From the NCBI GenBank assembly GCA_049967035.1, contig JBMFTM010000005.1, forward strand, positions 1 through 26,207: a stretch of DNA of 26,207 nt. Reading direction: 5' to 3'. This document shows positions 1 to 7,492 of this stretch, piece by piece. Origin of the DNA: Acidifodinimicrobium sp049967035. Lineage in GTDB: Archaea; Nanobdellota; Nanobdellia; Parvarchaeales; Parvarchaeaceae. The notes under the pieces were generated by a model. It was not told the DNA's origin, did not search any database, and saw only the letters and a program-made list of their open reading frames with translations. The position numbers were made by a program, and so were the translations under genes. The first letter of the stretch is position 1, and each line of letters starts with the position of its first letter.

Positions 1-20
1 TTTCCCGCTCACGCTTATAT
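1..20 (-). repeat. Possible fourth IS left end, cut by the window edge
   Basis: Read on the minus strand, these bases end in GTGAGCGGGAAA. The same string, with one or two changes, opens the left ends of the tnpB mini-elements near 13391 (GCGAGCGGGAAA) and 19070 (GTGAGTGGGAAA). The match is only about a dozen bases and the window ends before the diagnostic hairpin. It is therefore a suspicion: another element copy may start here and run leftwards, downstream of trmY. Confidence 0.35.
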
Positions 21-33
21 AAACAGCAAATGA

Positions 34-597
34 TCAATCAGACTCTTTTCTATCGATCAGGTAATTGACAATGTCTATGGTCGAAGCTGCGAGGTATCTC
101 TTCTTTCCGATGGAGACCTTCTTACCGCCCAGCCTGACCAGGAGCCCTTCAAATTTCTTAGGCAAACCAACGCTGTCCCCTAGAAAGAACGCAGGAGAAT
201 CTCCAAATTCAACCTCATCTATGTTCATACCGTTTTCGCTAAGGATGTATATCTCTTTCAAACCTTCAGCATAGGTTTCTATACCTTCTTTCTTCAATGA
301 AACACCAGGATGGGTCTCTCCGGAGAGAACCTTTAATATAATACTTCTCCATGTGTCCTCATCAACTCTGACATCAAAAAGAGTACTGCCGTCTATTGAA
401 AGATGCATAGGCGGAGACGGCCTGCCGTAGAGAAATGCGTGAAACTCATTCTCTCTTCTTATAGCATGTGAAGTGAACATCGAAGTTAGAATGCACTGAT
501 ACACTGTGTCAAGTCTACCTGCCTTTAAAAGTGATTCCTTAAAAGGCGATGTATACCCCTCTCTTGAATACAGTATAAACTTTCGCATACGTCTCAT
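34..597 (-). CDS. trmY: tRNA (pseudouridine(54)-N1)-methyltransferase TrmY
   Basis: This 187-residue protein matches the archaeal TrmY family (formerly DUF358), a SPOUT-fold enzyme. It methylates pseudouridine 54 of the tRNA T-loop to N1-methylpseudouridine using S-adenosylmethionine. Family features visible are the N-terminal FILYSREG strand, the TVYQCILTSMFTSHAIR helix (about 31-47), the PSPPMHLSIDGS segment (61-72), the FFLGDSVGLPK loop (137-147) that forms part of the SAM site of the knot, and the KVSIGKKRYLAAS end. Length is normal for the family. The ATG at 597 is supported by GAGG seven bases upstream; a second ATG three codons in would also leave the domain intact. It lies downstream of the 23S rRNA gene on the same strand and probably has its own promoter. 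Confidence 0.9.
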   Translation of the reverse strand: MRRMRKFILYSREGYTSPFKESLLKAGRLDTVYQCILTSMFTSHAIRRENEFHAFLYGRPSPPMHLSIDGSTLFDVRVDEDTWRSIILKVLSGETHPGVSLKKEGIETYAEGLKEIYILSENGMNIDEVEFGDSPAFFLGDSVGLPKKFEGLLVRLGGKKVSIGKKRYLAASTIDIVNYLIDRKESD

Positions 598-637
598 ATG
601 TTATCCTCAATGAATCAATTCAGGGGTTTCTGCCCAT

Positions 638-647
638 ATTTTATAAA
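638..647 (-). promoter_or_regulatory. TATA-like box for trmY
   Basis: The minus strand reads CTTTATAAAA here, a good archaeal TATA element. A start about 25 bases downstream would give a leader of roughly 20 bases before the trmY ATG, leaving room for its GAGG ribosome-binding site. A second A/T-rich tract (659-670) lies closer to the rRNA end and is a weaker candidate. Confidence 0.45.
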
Positions 648-704
648 GAAATCCTTATTATATATAGTATCAAATCAGATAAATAAGAAACTCAATTTGT
701 CCTC

Positions 705-724
705 ATTAACCGTGTAATTGCGAT
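705..724 (-). repeat. 3' arm of the 23S processing stem
   Basis: On the minus strand these 20 bases lie at and just beyond the 3' end of the 23S rRNA. They pair with 3578-3597 at its 5' end: 15 consecutive Watson-Crick pairs, then further pairs including two G-U wobbles. Such long-range stems around archaeal rRNAs bring the ends together for excision and merge into helix 1 of the mature rRNA. A canonical bulge-helix-bulge cut site was not recognised nearby. Confidence 0.75.
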
Positions 725-3588
725 AATTTTGGCTGATTAGTAATCGTACGCTTAAAACCTCGGCTTTCGTCTTGATTCTTACACGCCGATTCTATCAACG
801 GGGTCTTCTTCCCCAGCCTCAACGATACCTATTTTTGCGGTGGGTTTCGAGCTTAGATGCTTTCAGCTCTTATCCCTTAGCGCGTGGCTACGCGGCTTAC
901 CTTGTCAGATAACCGCTAACTAGAGGCGCCGACTCGTTGTTCCTTTCGTACTAATCGAGTCTTCTGCTCAGGTATCGAGCACCCTCACTAGTTAAATACC
1001 GGCCTGCCTCGCGGCGGCCTAAACTCAGCTCACGGTCCCCTTTGACCAGTGGACACCTGTACCCTTGGTTGCTTGTGCACAACCAGGATGGGGAGAGCCA
1101 AAGACTGTGGAGCAAGCTGCGAAGTCAATATGAGCTATCATCCGCAACAACTCTCTTACGCCCAGGGTAACTTTTTTGTCATACGAAGAACTCAAAAAGA
1201 GATCATTCGTGTTCGCTACGCCAGACTTTCGTCCCTGCGCACGTTGCTATGCAGTGCACAGTCAAGCCATCTTTTGCCGTTGCACTTGACGGTGGATTCC
1301 TATACCACCTAAGATGACCTTTGGGCTCCCATGTTATCTTTTCGTGGGATTGCCACCCCAGCAAAGCTGCCCATCTCCTACTGTTCCATACGGTAAGCGA
1401 TATAAAACAATAGAGGTAGTGTTACACTTTCGACTATCCCACCACCGAAATGGTGGGCGTAGCGTCTCCTACCTACTCTATGTCTATCGTTTTAATACCA
1501 CAATAAGAGACTGCAGTAAAGTTCCTGGGGTCTTTTTGACCCAGTGAGGGTCTCTGGTCTTTGCACCAGAATGATAGTTTCGCGGGATTCCAAGCAGGGA
1601 CAGTGGGAACCTCATTACATCGTTCGCAAGCCAACAATCAATTGGCAAGGTGATGCTTGCTTAAGAAGGTCACAGTTACCTCCGCCGCTAATAGGTCCTT
1701 ATACCCGTTGAAACAAGTTTTCGGATACCTATGCTGGGCAGATGTCGCCGACTGTACAAAAGATTGCTCTCTAGCAGTCAGCTATGCATTTAGTAAACAG
1801 TTGGGCTCCCCTAGTCACTGCGCCCTGATCCAGCTTTTGACCGGATCAGGGATCTCTTCTCGCTAACTTACGAGACTAATTTGCCGATTTCCCTTGCTCG
1901 GTTTAATTCCCTTGCCTTAGCCTTCTGAGCCAGTGCACCTGTGTCGGTATTCGGTACGGTTAAAATGGACAGTAACCGCCATATTTTCATTGGAGCATGG
2001 GGTCTGCGAGCGCATCGCTGCGGCACATACATTTCAGTGACTTCTCAACATTATGTTTCTCCATCACCTCACATACGCACATAGCCTGACTGGGCTACCC
2101 CGCGTACCCTTACCCGTAACGACGGATAGATCCACTTTAGTGGAGGAATATTAACCCCTTTCCCTTTTGCCTAGCTCCTTTCGAAGCCAGACTTAGGACC
2201 GACTAACCCTTGTTAGATAATCTTAAACAAGGAAACCTTACACTTGCGGCAGATGGGATTCTCACCCATCAATTTGCTACTTCCAGCAGGATTCTCAAAA
2301 CTGAAAGGTCCGGTTTCCCTCACGGAAAACCTTCTAGCCTATCAGCTCGCCCCTCTACCACCTCTTTCGAGGTCATGGGTATCGGCGATCTACTTAGCCC
2401 CGTCCATTTTAAAGTCATTACATCTAGGCTGGTAAGTTATAACACACTTTTTAAAGGATGGCCGCTTCTGAGCCCACCTCCCAGCTGTTTTAGATGCAAC
2501 TCCTTTTTAATGCACTTAGTAGATACTTAAGGGCCTTAACCCATGTCTAGGTTTTTTCCTTCTCGGTGTATAACTTTACGCCATACGCCCAACAAATACC
2601 CTTCATATGCAAACATTCTGAGTTTGATAATACAGTGAAACCTTTCGGTTCCTATCTGTATCTTCGGTTGCTTTACCGTCTGCATACATAGGTATAAGCT
2701 ATCCTATGGGATATTTCGAGGGGAACCAGCTATCGCTGCGCACGATTAGTTTTTCGCTCCTATACGCGCGTCAACAGAGGAGTTAGTTCACCACCTGTTC
2801 GGGCCTCCATGAGAAGTAATTCCCACTTCGCCCTGCACGCGCATAGATCGTGCAGCTTCGGGTCTTGCGCATATGACTCGCGGCAGTTTCCTACCGACAT
2901 GGAAAACCATGTTCGCTTTCGCTTTGGCATCCCTTCAAGGTTAGCCTCGCCATACACGCAAACTCCCTGCCCCTTTATGCTAAAAGGATGTTGCAACACT
3001 TGAGCCTATTTACTTTTTCATAGGTTCACAACGCGCCGCAACAACTATAACTATTAGATTTCAGGCTCTTTTCACCCTCTCTTCGGGAGTGCTTTTCAAC
3101 CTTCGCTCACGCTACTGTTCGCTATCGGTTTTGAGTTATATTTAGAATTAGATGTTTTTGACACCCATCTTCACAGAAGAGTTTCGACCTCTGCTACTCT
3201 ACGCGGATGATCATCCCTTCAAAGCCTACGAGGCTGTCACTCTCTATGGCCCAACATTCCAGTTGATTTCGGCTGATCCAAGATGACCATGACCCGCACC
3301 ACATCTCCGCATTGCTGCGGATTCGGATCGTTCTGTTCCCTTTTCGTTCGCCATTACTGGGGGAATCTCTATTGATTTCTTTTCCTGCAGGTACTAAAAT
3401 GTTTTAATTCCCTGCGTATCCCTCTATGCTTTTAGACATAGATATGTGCATACGCACATGCATCACGCATTCAGAAACCGGAAGATCAACGGCCGTCTGC
3501 GCCTACCCTCCGATTATCGCAACTTGCTGCGTCCTTCTTCGGTACTCAAACCTAGTCATCCATCTAATAGCTTGGAAATCGCAATTAC
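718..3588 (-). rRNA. 23S ribosomal RNA (divergent, unlinked from 16S)
   Basis: About 2.87 kb read on the minus strand is a complete 23S rRNA. Recognisable from 5' to 3' are the GAAGGACGCAGCAAG and TGCGATAA start, AGTAATGGCGAACGAAAAGGG, the GTPase-centre CAGAAGCGGCCATCC, the AGACCCCAGGAACTTTACTGCAG segment of domain V, the P-loop CTGGGG, GAGCTGAGTTTAG in the peptidyl-transferase ring, the sarcin-ricin AGTACGAAAGGA, and the 3' GAAAGCATCTAAG segment. Length fits an intron-free archaeal gene. Ends are estimated to within about 10 bases from the end-pairing stem. No 16S, tRNA-Ala or 5S gene adjoins it, so this is a solo locus. Sequence departs from near-universal positions in domains IV-V (see findings), yet some changes look compensated, which argues for a functional but fast-evolving rRNA rather than a decayed copy. 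Confidence 0.95.
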
Positions 3589-3597
3589 ACGGTCAAC
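3578..3597 (-). repeat. 5' arm of the 23S processing stem
   Basis: On the minus strand these 20 bases precede and overlap the mature 5' end of the 23S rRNA. They are the partner of 705-724. The inner part probably forms helix 1 of the mature rRNA and the outer part the precursor stem. Confidence 0.75.
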
Positions 3598-3604
3598 ATC
3601 AATA

Positions 3605-3619
3605 CTGCCGACAAGGCAG
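3605..3619 (-). other. Small hairpin in the 23S leader
   Basis: CTGCC and GGCAG flank a five-base loop, giving a perfect 5-bp GC-rich stem just upstream of the rRNA processing stem in the presumed precursor leader. It may help rRNA folding or processing; no function can be assigned from sequence. Confidence 0.4.
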
Positions 3620-3647
3620 CATCTCTACCTCTTACTCCTTTATAATC

Positions 3648-3655
3648 TATATAAA
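3648..3655 (-). promoter_or_regulatory. TATA box of the 23S rRNA gene
   Basis: The minus strand reads CTTTATATAG with an adjacent GCGCTTC that could act as a BRE. A start about 25 bases downstream falls near 3625, leaving a leader of about 35-40 bases before the mature rRNA. A second TATA-like tract (TTTATAAAT, about 3697-3705) may be an alternative promoter. Confidence 0.55.
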
Positions 3656-3808
3656 GAAGCGCATCTTTGGACAAAGATATACTAAGAATAGACTTATTTA
3701 TAAATGTATCGATTTTTTATGACACTATGCTACGGGGCTCCAATTTAGGAATATATTTATATGTGTGAGATGTATTATTACATTGTAGTAGATATTATAT
3801 AATCAAGT

Positions 3809-3907
3809 ATGAAAAGGAAAGGCAAGATGTTTATAGTTGATGAACTCGGGGAAGATCCGGATGAAGATTACGAGATCGAAAGAGATGAGATATTCGATGA
3901 AATCTAG
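3809..3907 (+). CDS. Very small acidic protein (32 residues), unknown
   Basis: An ATG-initiated frame encodes 32 residues starting MKRKGKMFIVDELGEDPDED and ending FDEI. It is basic in the first six residues and otherwise strongly acidic, with 14 Asp/Glu. I do not recognise a family. Support for a real gene is modest: an A/T-rich TATA-like tract (around 3750-3763, ATATATTTATAT) lies about 50 bases upstream, codon use is unremarkable, and its stop overlaps the convergent prepilin-peptidase stop by four bases, typical of packed genomes. No clear ribosome-binding site precedes it. Acidic mini-proteins can be partners or inhibitors of nucleic-acid-binding proteins, but that is speculation. Confidence 0.45.
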   Translation: MKRKGKMFIVDELGEDPDEDYEIERDEIFDEI

Positions 3908-4734
3908 ATAATAAATATACTCAATATTGGATTTAGAAAAAAGATAGTTACTACAGCGCCCAATAAGATGCCTGGGATGAATGGAAGGCCTATCTTTATC
4001 TTAACCTCTTTTATTCCCTCCTTCTTCAGTTTGTCTATATCCTCTTCAGTCAGCCCAGTGTTAGTTCTCTTAATGATTATCTTCCCCTCTTTTATCACAT
4101 TATCCGCCAGCCAGTCGCCTTCTGTAAGCTTATTAACGCTTATGTCTCTATACATCAGCTCCATGGAGATTATATAGACATATCTTATCACTACAAGGAG
4201 AAGCGCCATAAGCGCCAACAGGATATTTAACGGGAAAACCAAGAGTAAATAGACCAAGACTATAACTATCGCTCCTGCGGATAAAATTATATAGTCGTAT
4301 ACCTTCATGTGCTTCTTCAGTTCTCTGTGCTTTATCAAGCCCAATACCAGTATCGCAAACAGACCGTAAAACCCTCCGAACAGGAGTATGTTTATAAACA
4401 GGTTTATAAATGACAAACTAGAGCTTAGACCTATATTTGTGAACAAAAAAGAAAACCCGAGCATCAGTTTAGCGTCCCCTCCGCCCCATTGCCCAAGCCT
4501 ATACATTAGATATGCAAATCCAAAGAGCAAAGCGAAGGACAGGGGAATAAATTCTAAAACCTGTAAAGACCCTTCATAGATAGAAAGGATGCAAATGAGC
4601 AGGATAGCACCAACCAAGAATACGTAACTTACAAAATCCGGCACCTCTCTGCTCTTTATGTCGAAAGCTGATGCTAAAGATAGAATTAATATAACAAAAC
4701 CGTAAATTATGATTAGCAAGGGAGAGTATACCAT
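3904..4734 (-). CDS. Class III (archaeal type IV) prepilin peptidase, A24 family
   Basis: This 276-residue polytopic membrane protein is an aspartic prepilin peptidase related to FlaK/PibD/EppA. It cleaves class III signal peptides after the (K/R)G dipeptide before pilin assembly. Both catalytic motifs are visible: D25 in AFDIKSREVPD at the end of the first membrane helix, and the GxGD-type motif as GGGD with D87, followed by AKLML. About six hydrophobic helices are followed by a soluble segment (roughly 185-250) and a final C-terminal helix, so it is longer than minimal FlaK-type enzymes and closer to the longer EppA-like forms. It is transcribed away from dphB, their start codons abut, and no ribosome-binding site precedes its ATG, suggesting a leaderless start. 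The nearby pilin genes are its likely substrates. Confidence 0.88.
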   Translation of the reverse strand: MVYSPLLIIIYGFVILILSLASAFDIKSREVPDFVSYVFLVGAILLICILSIYEGSLQVLEFIPLSFALLFGFAYLMYRLGQWGGGDAKLMLGFSFLFTNIGLSSSLSFINLFINILLFGGFYGLFAILVLGLIKHRELKKHMKVYDYIILSAGAIVIVLVYLLLVFPLNILLALMALLLVVIRYVYIISMELMYRDISVNKLTEGDWLADNVIKEGKIIIKRTNTGLTEEDIDKLKKEGIKEVKIKIGLPFIPGILLGAVVTIFFLNPILSIFII

Positions 4735-4737
4735 ATG
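4720..4737. promoter_or_regulatory. Abutting divergent starts (CATATG) with dphB ribosome-binding site
   Basis: The palindrome CATATG at 4732-4737 carries the prepilin-peptidase ATG on the minus strand and the dphB ATG on the plus strand, leaving no intergenic base. GGGAG at 4720-4724 is a well-placed ribosome-binding site for dphB. Each gene's promoter must lie inside the other's coding sequence, or one true start lies further in. Confidence 0.6.
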
Positions 4738-5460
4738 ATATATGTAATAGGAACTGGTTTATATTATTTAAGCGACATGCCGTTGAGGTCGCTTGACTGT
4801 CTAAGAGACTGCGACGAGATATTTTTGGATAGATACACTAATCTAAATGATATATCCTATCTAAAAGAATTAGAAGAAAAATTAAAAAAGAAGATTACGA
4901 TCAAAGGGAGGGAATTCTTTGAGAGCGAAGAACCAATAAAGCTCGGAAAAGAGAAGAACATCGCACTTCTAATACCGGGCGATCCCCTGGCTGCAACAAC
5001 TCACGTATCTCTACTCTCTGAAGCAAAAAAACAAGGCATTAAATTTAAGGTGATCCATGCATCAAGCATCTTCTCTGCACTTGGAGAAACAGGCCTATCA
5101 CTGTATAAGTTTGGGGCCGTGACAAGTATACCGCTTAATTCCAGGAAATTCCATATAACGAGCTTTATAGATGTGATAAGAAAGAACAAGTTAAACGGGC
5201 TGCATACTTTAGTCTTGCTAGAGACTCAAGGCAAGGAGGCCTTCGTAAGCGAGAAAGAAGCTGTAGAAATATTAGAAGACCTGGGAGGGGATATTATTGA
5301 GGAAGACAAGATTATAGTTCTATCAAAAGCTGGAAGCGAAGACCAGACTGTAAGCTTATTTACAAACCTAAAGAAAAACCTCGAACCACCAATATCGCTG
5401 ATAATACCTGGGGAAATAAGCGAAGTCGAAGGGGAGAATATGAGTATTCTGCTCCAATAG
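4735..5460 (+). CDS. dphB: Diphthine synthase (Dph5/DphB)
   Basis: This 241-residue protein is the S-adenosylmethionine-dependent methyltransferase of diphthamide synthesis, which methylates the modified histidine of elongation factor 2. Family landmarks are the N-terminal YVIGTGLYYLSDMPLRSL (3-20), LDRYTN, the PGDPLAATTH SAM-binding loop (about 82-91), VIHASSIFSA, and GLSLYKFGAVTSIP. These mark the tetrapyrrole-methylase fold. Length is slightly shorter than the usual 250-270. The ATG is supported by GGGAG ten bases upstream. It stands alone on the plus strand between minus-strand genes and ends seven bases from the convergent pilin-like gene stop. Confidence 0.93.
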   Translation: MIYVIGTGLYYLSDMPLRSLDCLRDCDEIFLDRYTNLNDISYLKELEEKLKKKITIKGREFFESEEPIKLGKEKNIALLIPGDPLAATTHVSLLSEAKKQGIKFKVIHASSIFSALGETGLSLYKFGAVTSIPLNSRKFHITSFIDVIRKNKLNGLHTLVLLETQGKEAFVSEKEAVEILEDLGGDIIEEDKIIVLSKAGSEDQTVSLFTNLKKNLEPPISLIIPGEISEVEGENMSILLQ

Positions 5461-5466
5461 AATCCT

Positions 5467-6357
5467 TCACGTTATAGATATTGGGATGTAGCTTGACTGC
5501 AGGCAGTATGTGTATCCTGCTGTTATGTTTATATTCTGCAAGCTTGAATATCCTTTCCCAATTACCGGCTGACCTGTCAAGATAAAAGGCAATTGGAGGG
5601 CACCGCCACTCAGTAAATCCAAACTTGGAGAAGAAGATGTTATGTTTATGACTGTATGCTGGGAATTTAGCGCAGGCTGCGATGCAACATATATTTCAGA
5701 TGTAGAAGATATACTAAGCCATTTTAGAACACCATTGTTAACGTACCCATCTGTTGTTGCTGGATTTAGTATTAATGTATAAGTTTCATTGCTTGGAGTT
5801 GGTGGTGTAGGTATAACCTGCTTTATATTGGATATAGATATATTGAAAGGTGAGATAGATTGTACCGGGGAGACAATTGGAACGAGCCCATTGTAATCTT
5901 GATTCTCAAACGAAAAGAAGTATTGGTAGTCGGATTCGTAGTTGAAACAGGCTGTGAAAAGCATTGTGCAATCCTGTGCTTTTGAAGCTGAGAAACTATC
6001 AGAAAAACTTGTGACTTCACCACCTCCCAATGTTATAACATTATTCTCAGAAGGGTTTATGAAAGGGCATCCCGCTGGTGATACGCTTACAGTTATAGGC
6101 TGACTAGCGTGGTTTACTAAAGTTATTATCACGTTGAACTGCGAATTGGTATAGATTGGCGATGTGGGATTTTGAAGAGCCGCTGAGAAAGTGATTGGAT
6201 CATAGTAAACTACACTACTGATATTTGTAGATCTACCTATCCCTAGACTGTTCAATAGCGATGGGTGGTAGATATATACAAGTATAAACCCACCAACAAT
6301 TATTAAAAGGAGCACCAAAACTCCAACAGCTGCTTGAGCCTTACGCTCTCTTATCAT
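5467..6357 (-). CDS. Pilin-like exported protein with class III signal peptide
   Basis: This 296-residue protein begins MIRERKAQAAVGVLVLLLII. A short basic stretch, a KA|Q processing site and about 23 hydrophobic residues form a class III prepilin signal, so the prepilin peptidase encoded nearby could process it. The rest is Ser/Thr/Asn-rich and looks like beta-strand extracellular domains, with potential N-glycosylation sites (NIS, NET, NIT). Two Cys pairs could form disulfides (around 98-135), and a late Cys lies near the C-terminus. I recognise no specific family. It could be a large minor pilin, an adhesin tip or an S-layer-associated protein. A TATA-like box sits about 26 bases upstream of the ATG, implying a leaderless message. 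Confidence 0.75.
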   Translation of the reverse strand: MIRERKAQAAVGVLVLLLIIVGGFILVYIYHPSLLNSLGIGRSTNISSVVYYDPITFSAALQNPTSPIYTNSQFNVIITLVNHASQPITVSVSPAGCPFINPSENNVITLGGGEVTSFSDSFSASKAQDCTMLFTACFNYESDYQYFFSFENQDYNGLVPIVSPVQSISPFNISISNIKQVIPTPPTPSNETYTLILNPATTDGYVNNGVLKWLSISSTSEIYVASQPALNSQHTVINITSSSPSLDLLSGGALQLPFILTGQPVIGKGYSSLQNINITAGYTYCLQSSYIPISIT

Positions 6358-6378
6358 ATCATAATTAAGAAATACGGT

Positions 6379-6386
6379 TTATTTAA
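6379..6386 (-). promoter_or_regulatory. TATA box for the pilin-like gene at 6357
   Basis: The minus strand reads GGTTAAATAAACC. Its centre is about 25 bases from the ATG, so transcription would begin at or near the start codon. Confidence 0.5.
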
Positions 6387-6483
6387 CCATTACGAACTGA
6401 AGACACAAGTGTAGTTTTATTGAAAAAAGACTTTCCACCATCGATTAAGGCCCTTAGAGAATCAACACTTCATTTACAATTTC

Positions 6484-7440
6484 TCAAGAATTGCAAGTTA
6501 TAGTCGGACCAGGCGTAGAATAAAGATAATTGTAGTTTACAGCTATCCCGACAAGATTCTGGCTGGCATGTGTAACAGAATTAAAGGCTGAAACCGTAAG
6601 AGGTAAGCCCCCTGGTATCAAACTAAGCTGCACGTTTGGTATCGTTATTGTTAGTAAGCTCCCAGAGACCGCGGGGTAGTAAGCCTTGCCAGCGTAATAA
6701 ATAAATGCACTTGCTATCGCTCCACTTGAATTATCAATGGTGACGGTTACAGAGGATATCTCACCATTTGCCCCGGAAGGCAAAATTTGAGTATAAACAT
6801 TACCTGAGTATATATCTGGAGTTATTATTATATCCATACTCGAATTTGAGGTCTGTTTGTTCGCAGATTGATCATTCGTCTCTAAACTTAAAGGTGAAGC
6901 GGCAATAGATAGAAAGCCGGATGAAGAGCTATAAACGGGGCTGGGAATTAAAGATGAGGGAGTAGTGTAGGGATATACTATTATTGACGTGTTAGTATCT
7001 TGCTTTAAGCCGCTTGATGACACTGTGAAGACTGACGTAGATGTAATTGGGGTGGTTATGCTATTACTACATGCCACACTAAATGTTACACTAGCTGTAG
7101 CTGCCATGGAAGAGGGCATCGTAAAGACCTGATATGGCGGTGTCTCAGTTATAAAGGCAGGTTGGTTAACACTGAAAGAAACATTTGTCAATATAGGCTC
7201 AGCAAAAACGTTTCCATAGGTAACTATAACCTGACCTGACTGACCTGGATTAAGACTTGATGATGGACTAATCGATGAAGAAAAAGAGTAGCTAGTGACT
7301 GAAGTTGGGGTACTTTTACTAGTTGAGGAACCTGTTGGAAGATGTATATATCCTGAATAGAATAGGAACACAACTATAAGGACTAAAATCAGCAGAACCG
7401 CCACTACAGCCCCACCTGAAGAACCTTTGTTTGTGCTCAT
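6484..7440 (-). CDS. Membrane-anchored Ser/Thr-rich surface protein
   Basis: This 318-residue protein has a short N-terminus (MSTNKGSSGG), one hydrophobic segment (about 11-31), a Ser/Thr/Pro linker (35-65) and a beta-rich exterior portion ending TITCNS. Potential N-glycosylation sites are frequent (NVS, NTS, NSS). The Ser/Thr linker resembles glycosylated stalks of archaeal surface proteins. No catalytic or named domain is recognisable. The start lacks a clear class III (K/R)G site next to the helix, although NKGSSGGAV could be a degenerate one, so a simple N-terminal anchor is equally likely. A TATA box about 25 bases upstream suggests a leaderless transcript. Confidence 0.7.
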   Translation of the reverse strand: MSTNKGSSGGAVVAVLLILVLIVVFLFYSGYIHLPTGSSTSKSTPTSVTSYSFSSSISPSSSLNPGQSGQVIVTYGNVFAEPILTNVSFSVNQPAFITETPPYQVFTMPSSMAATASVTFSVACSNSITTPITSTSVFTVSSSGLKQDTNTSIIVYPYTTPSSLIPSPVYSSSSGFLSIAASPLSLETNDQSANKQTSNSSMDIIITPDIYSGNVYTQILPSGANGEISSVTVTIDNSSGAIASAFIYYAGKAYYPAVSGSLLTITIPNVQLSLIPGGLPLTVSAFNSVTHASQNLVGIAVNYNYLYSTPGPTITCNS

Positions 7441-7460
7441 AACAAATTAGTGTCTGTCTT

Positions 7461-7470
7461 AATATAAAAA
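7461..7470 (-). promoter_or_regulatory. TATA box for the surface protein at 7440
   Basis: The minus strand reads TTTTTATATT, centred about 25 bases upstream of the ATG, consistent with leaderless transcription. Confidence 0.5.
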
Positions 7471-7492
7471 GCTTTCTAAATATAAAATTTAA

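Noticed and set aside
718..3588. Intron or homing endonuclease in the 23S gene
   Set aside because: The gene is about 2.87 kb, normal for archaea without introns, and the domain V strands align without a large insertion.
718..3588. 23S copy as a decayed pseudogene
   Set aside because: Ends pair, helices are compensated, and key catalytic positions appear kept. Not fully excluded without the rest of the genome.
1049..3722. Several plus- and minus-strand ORFs of 60-106 codons within the 23S region
   Set aside because: They lie inside a well-supported rRNA gene, lack ribosome-binding sites and have no protein-like pattern.
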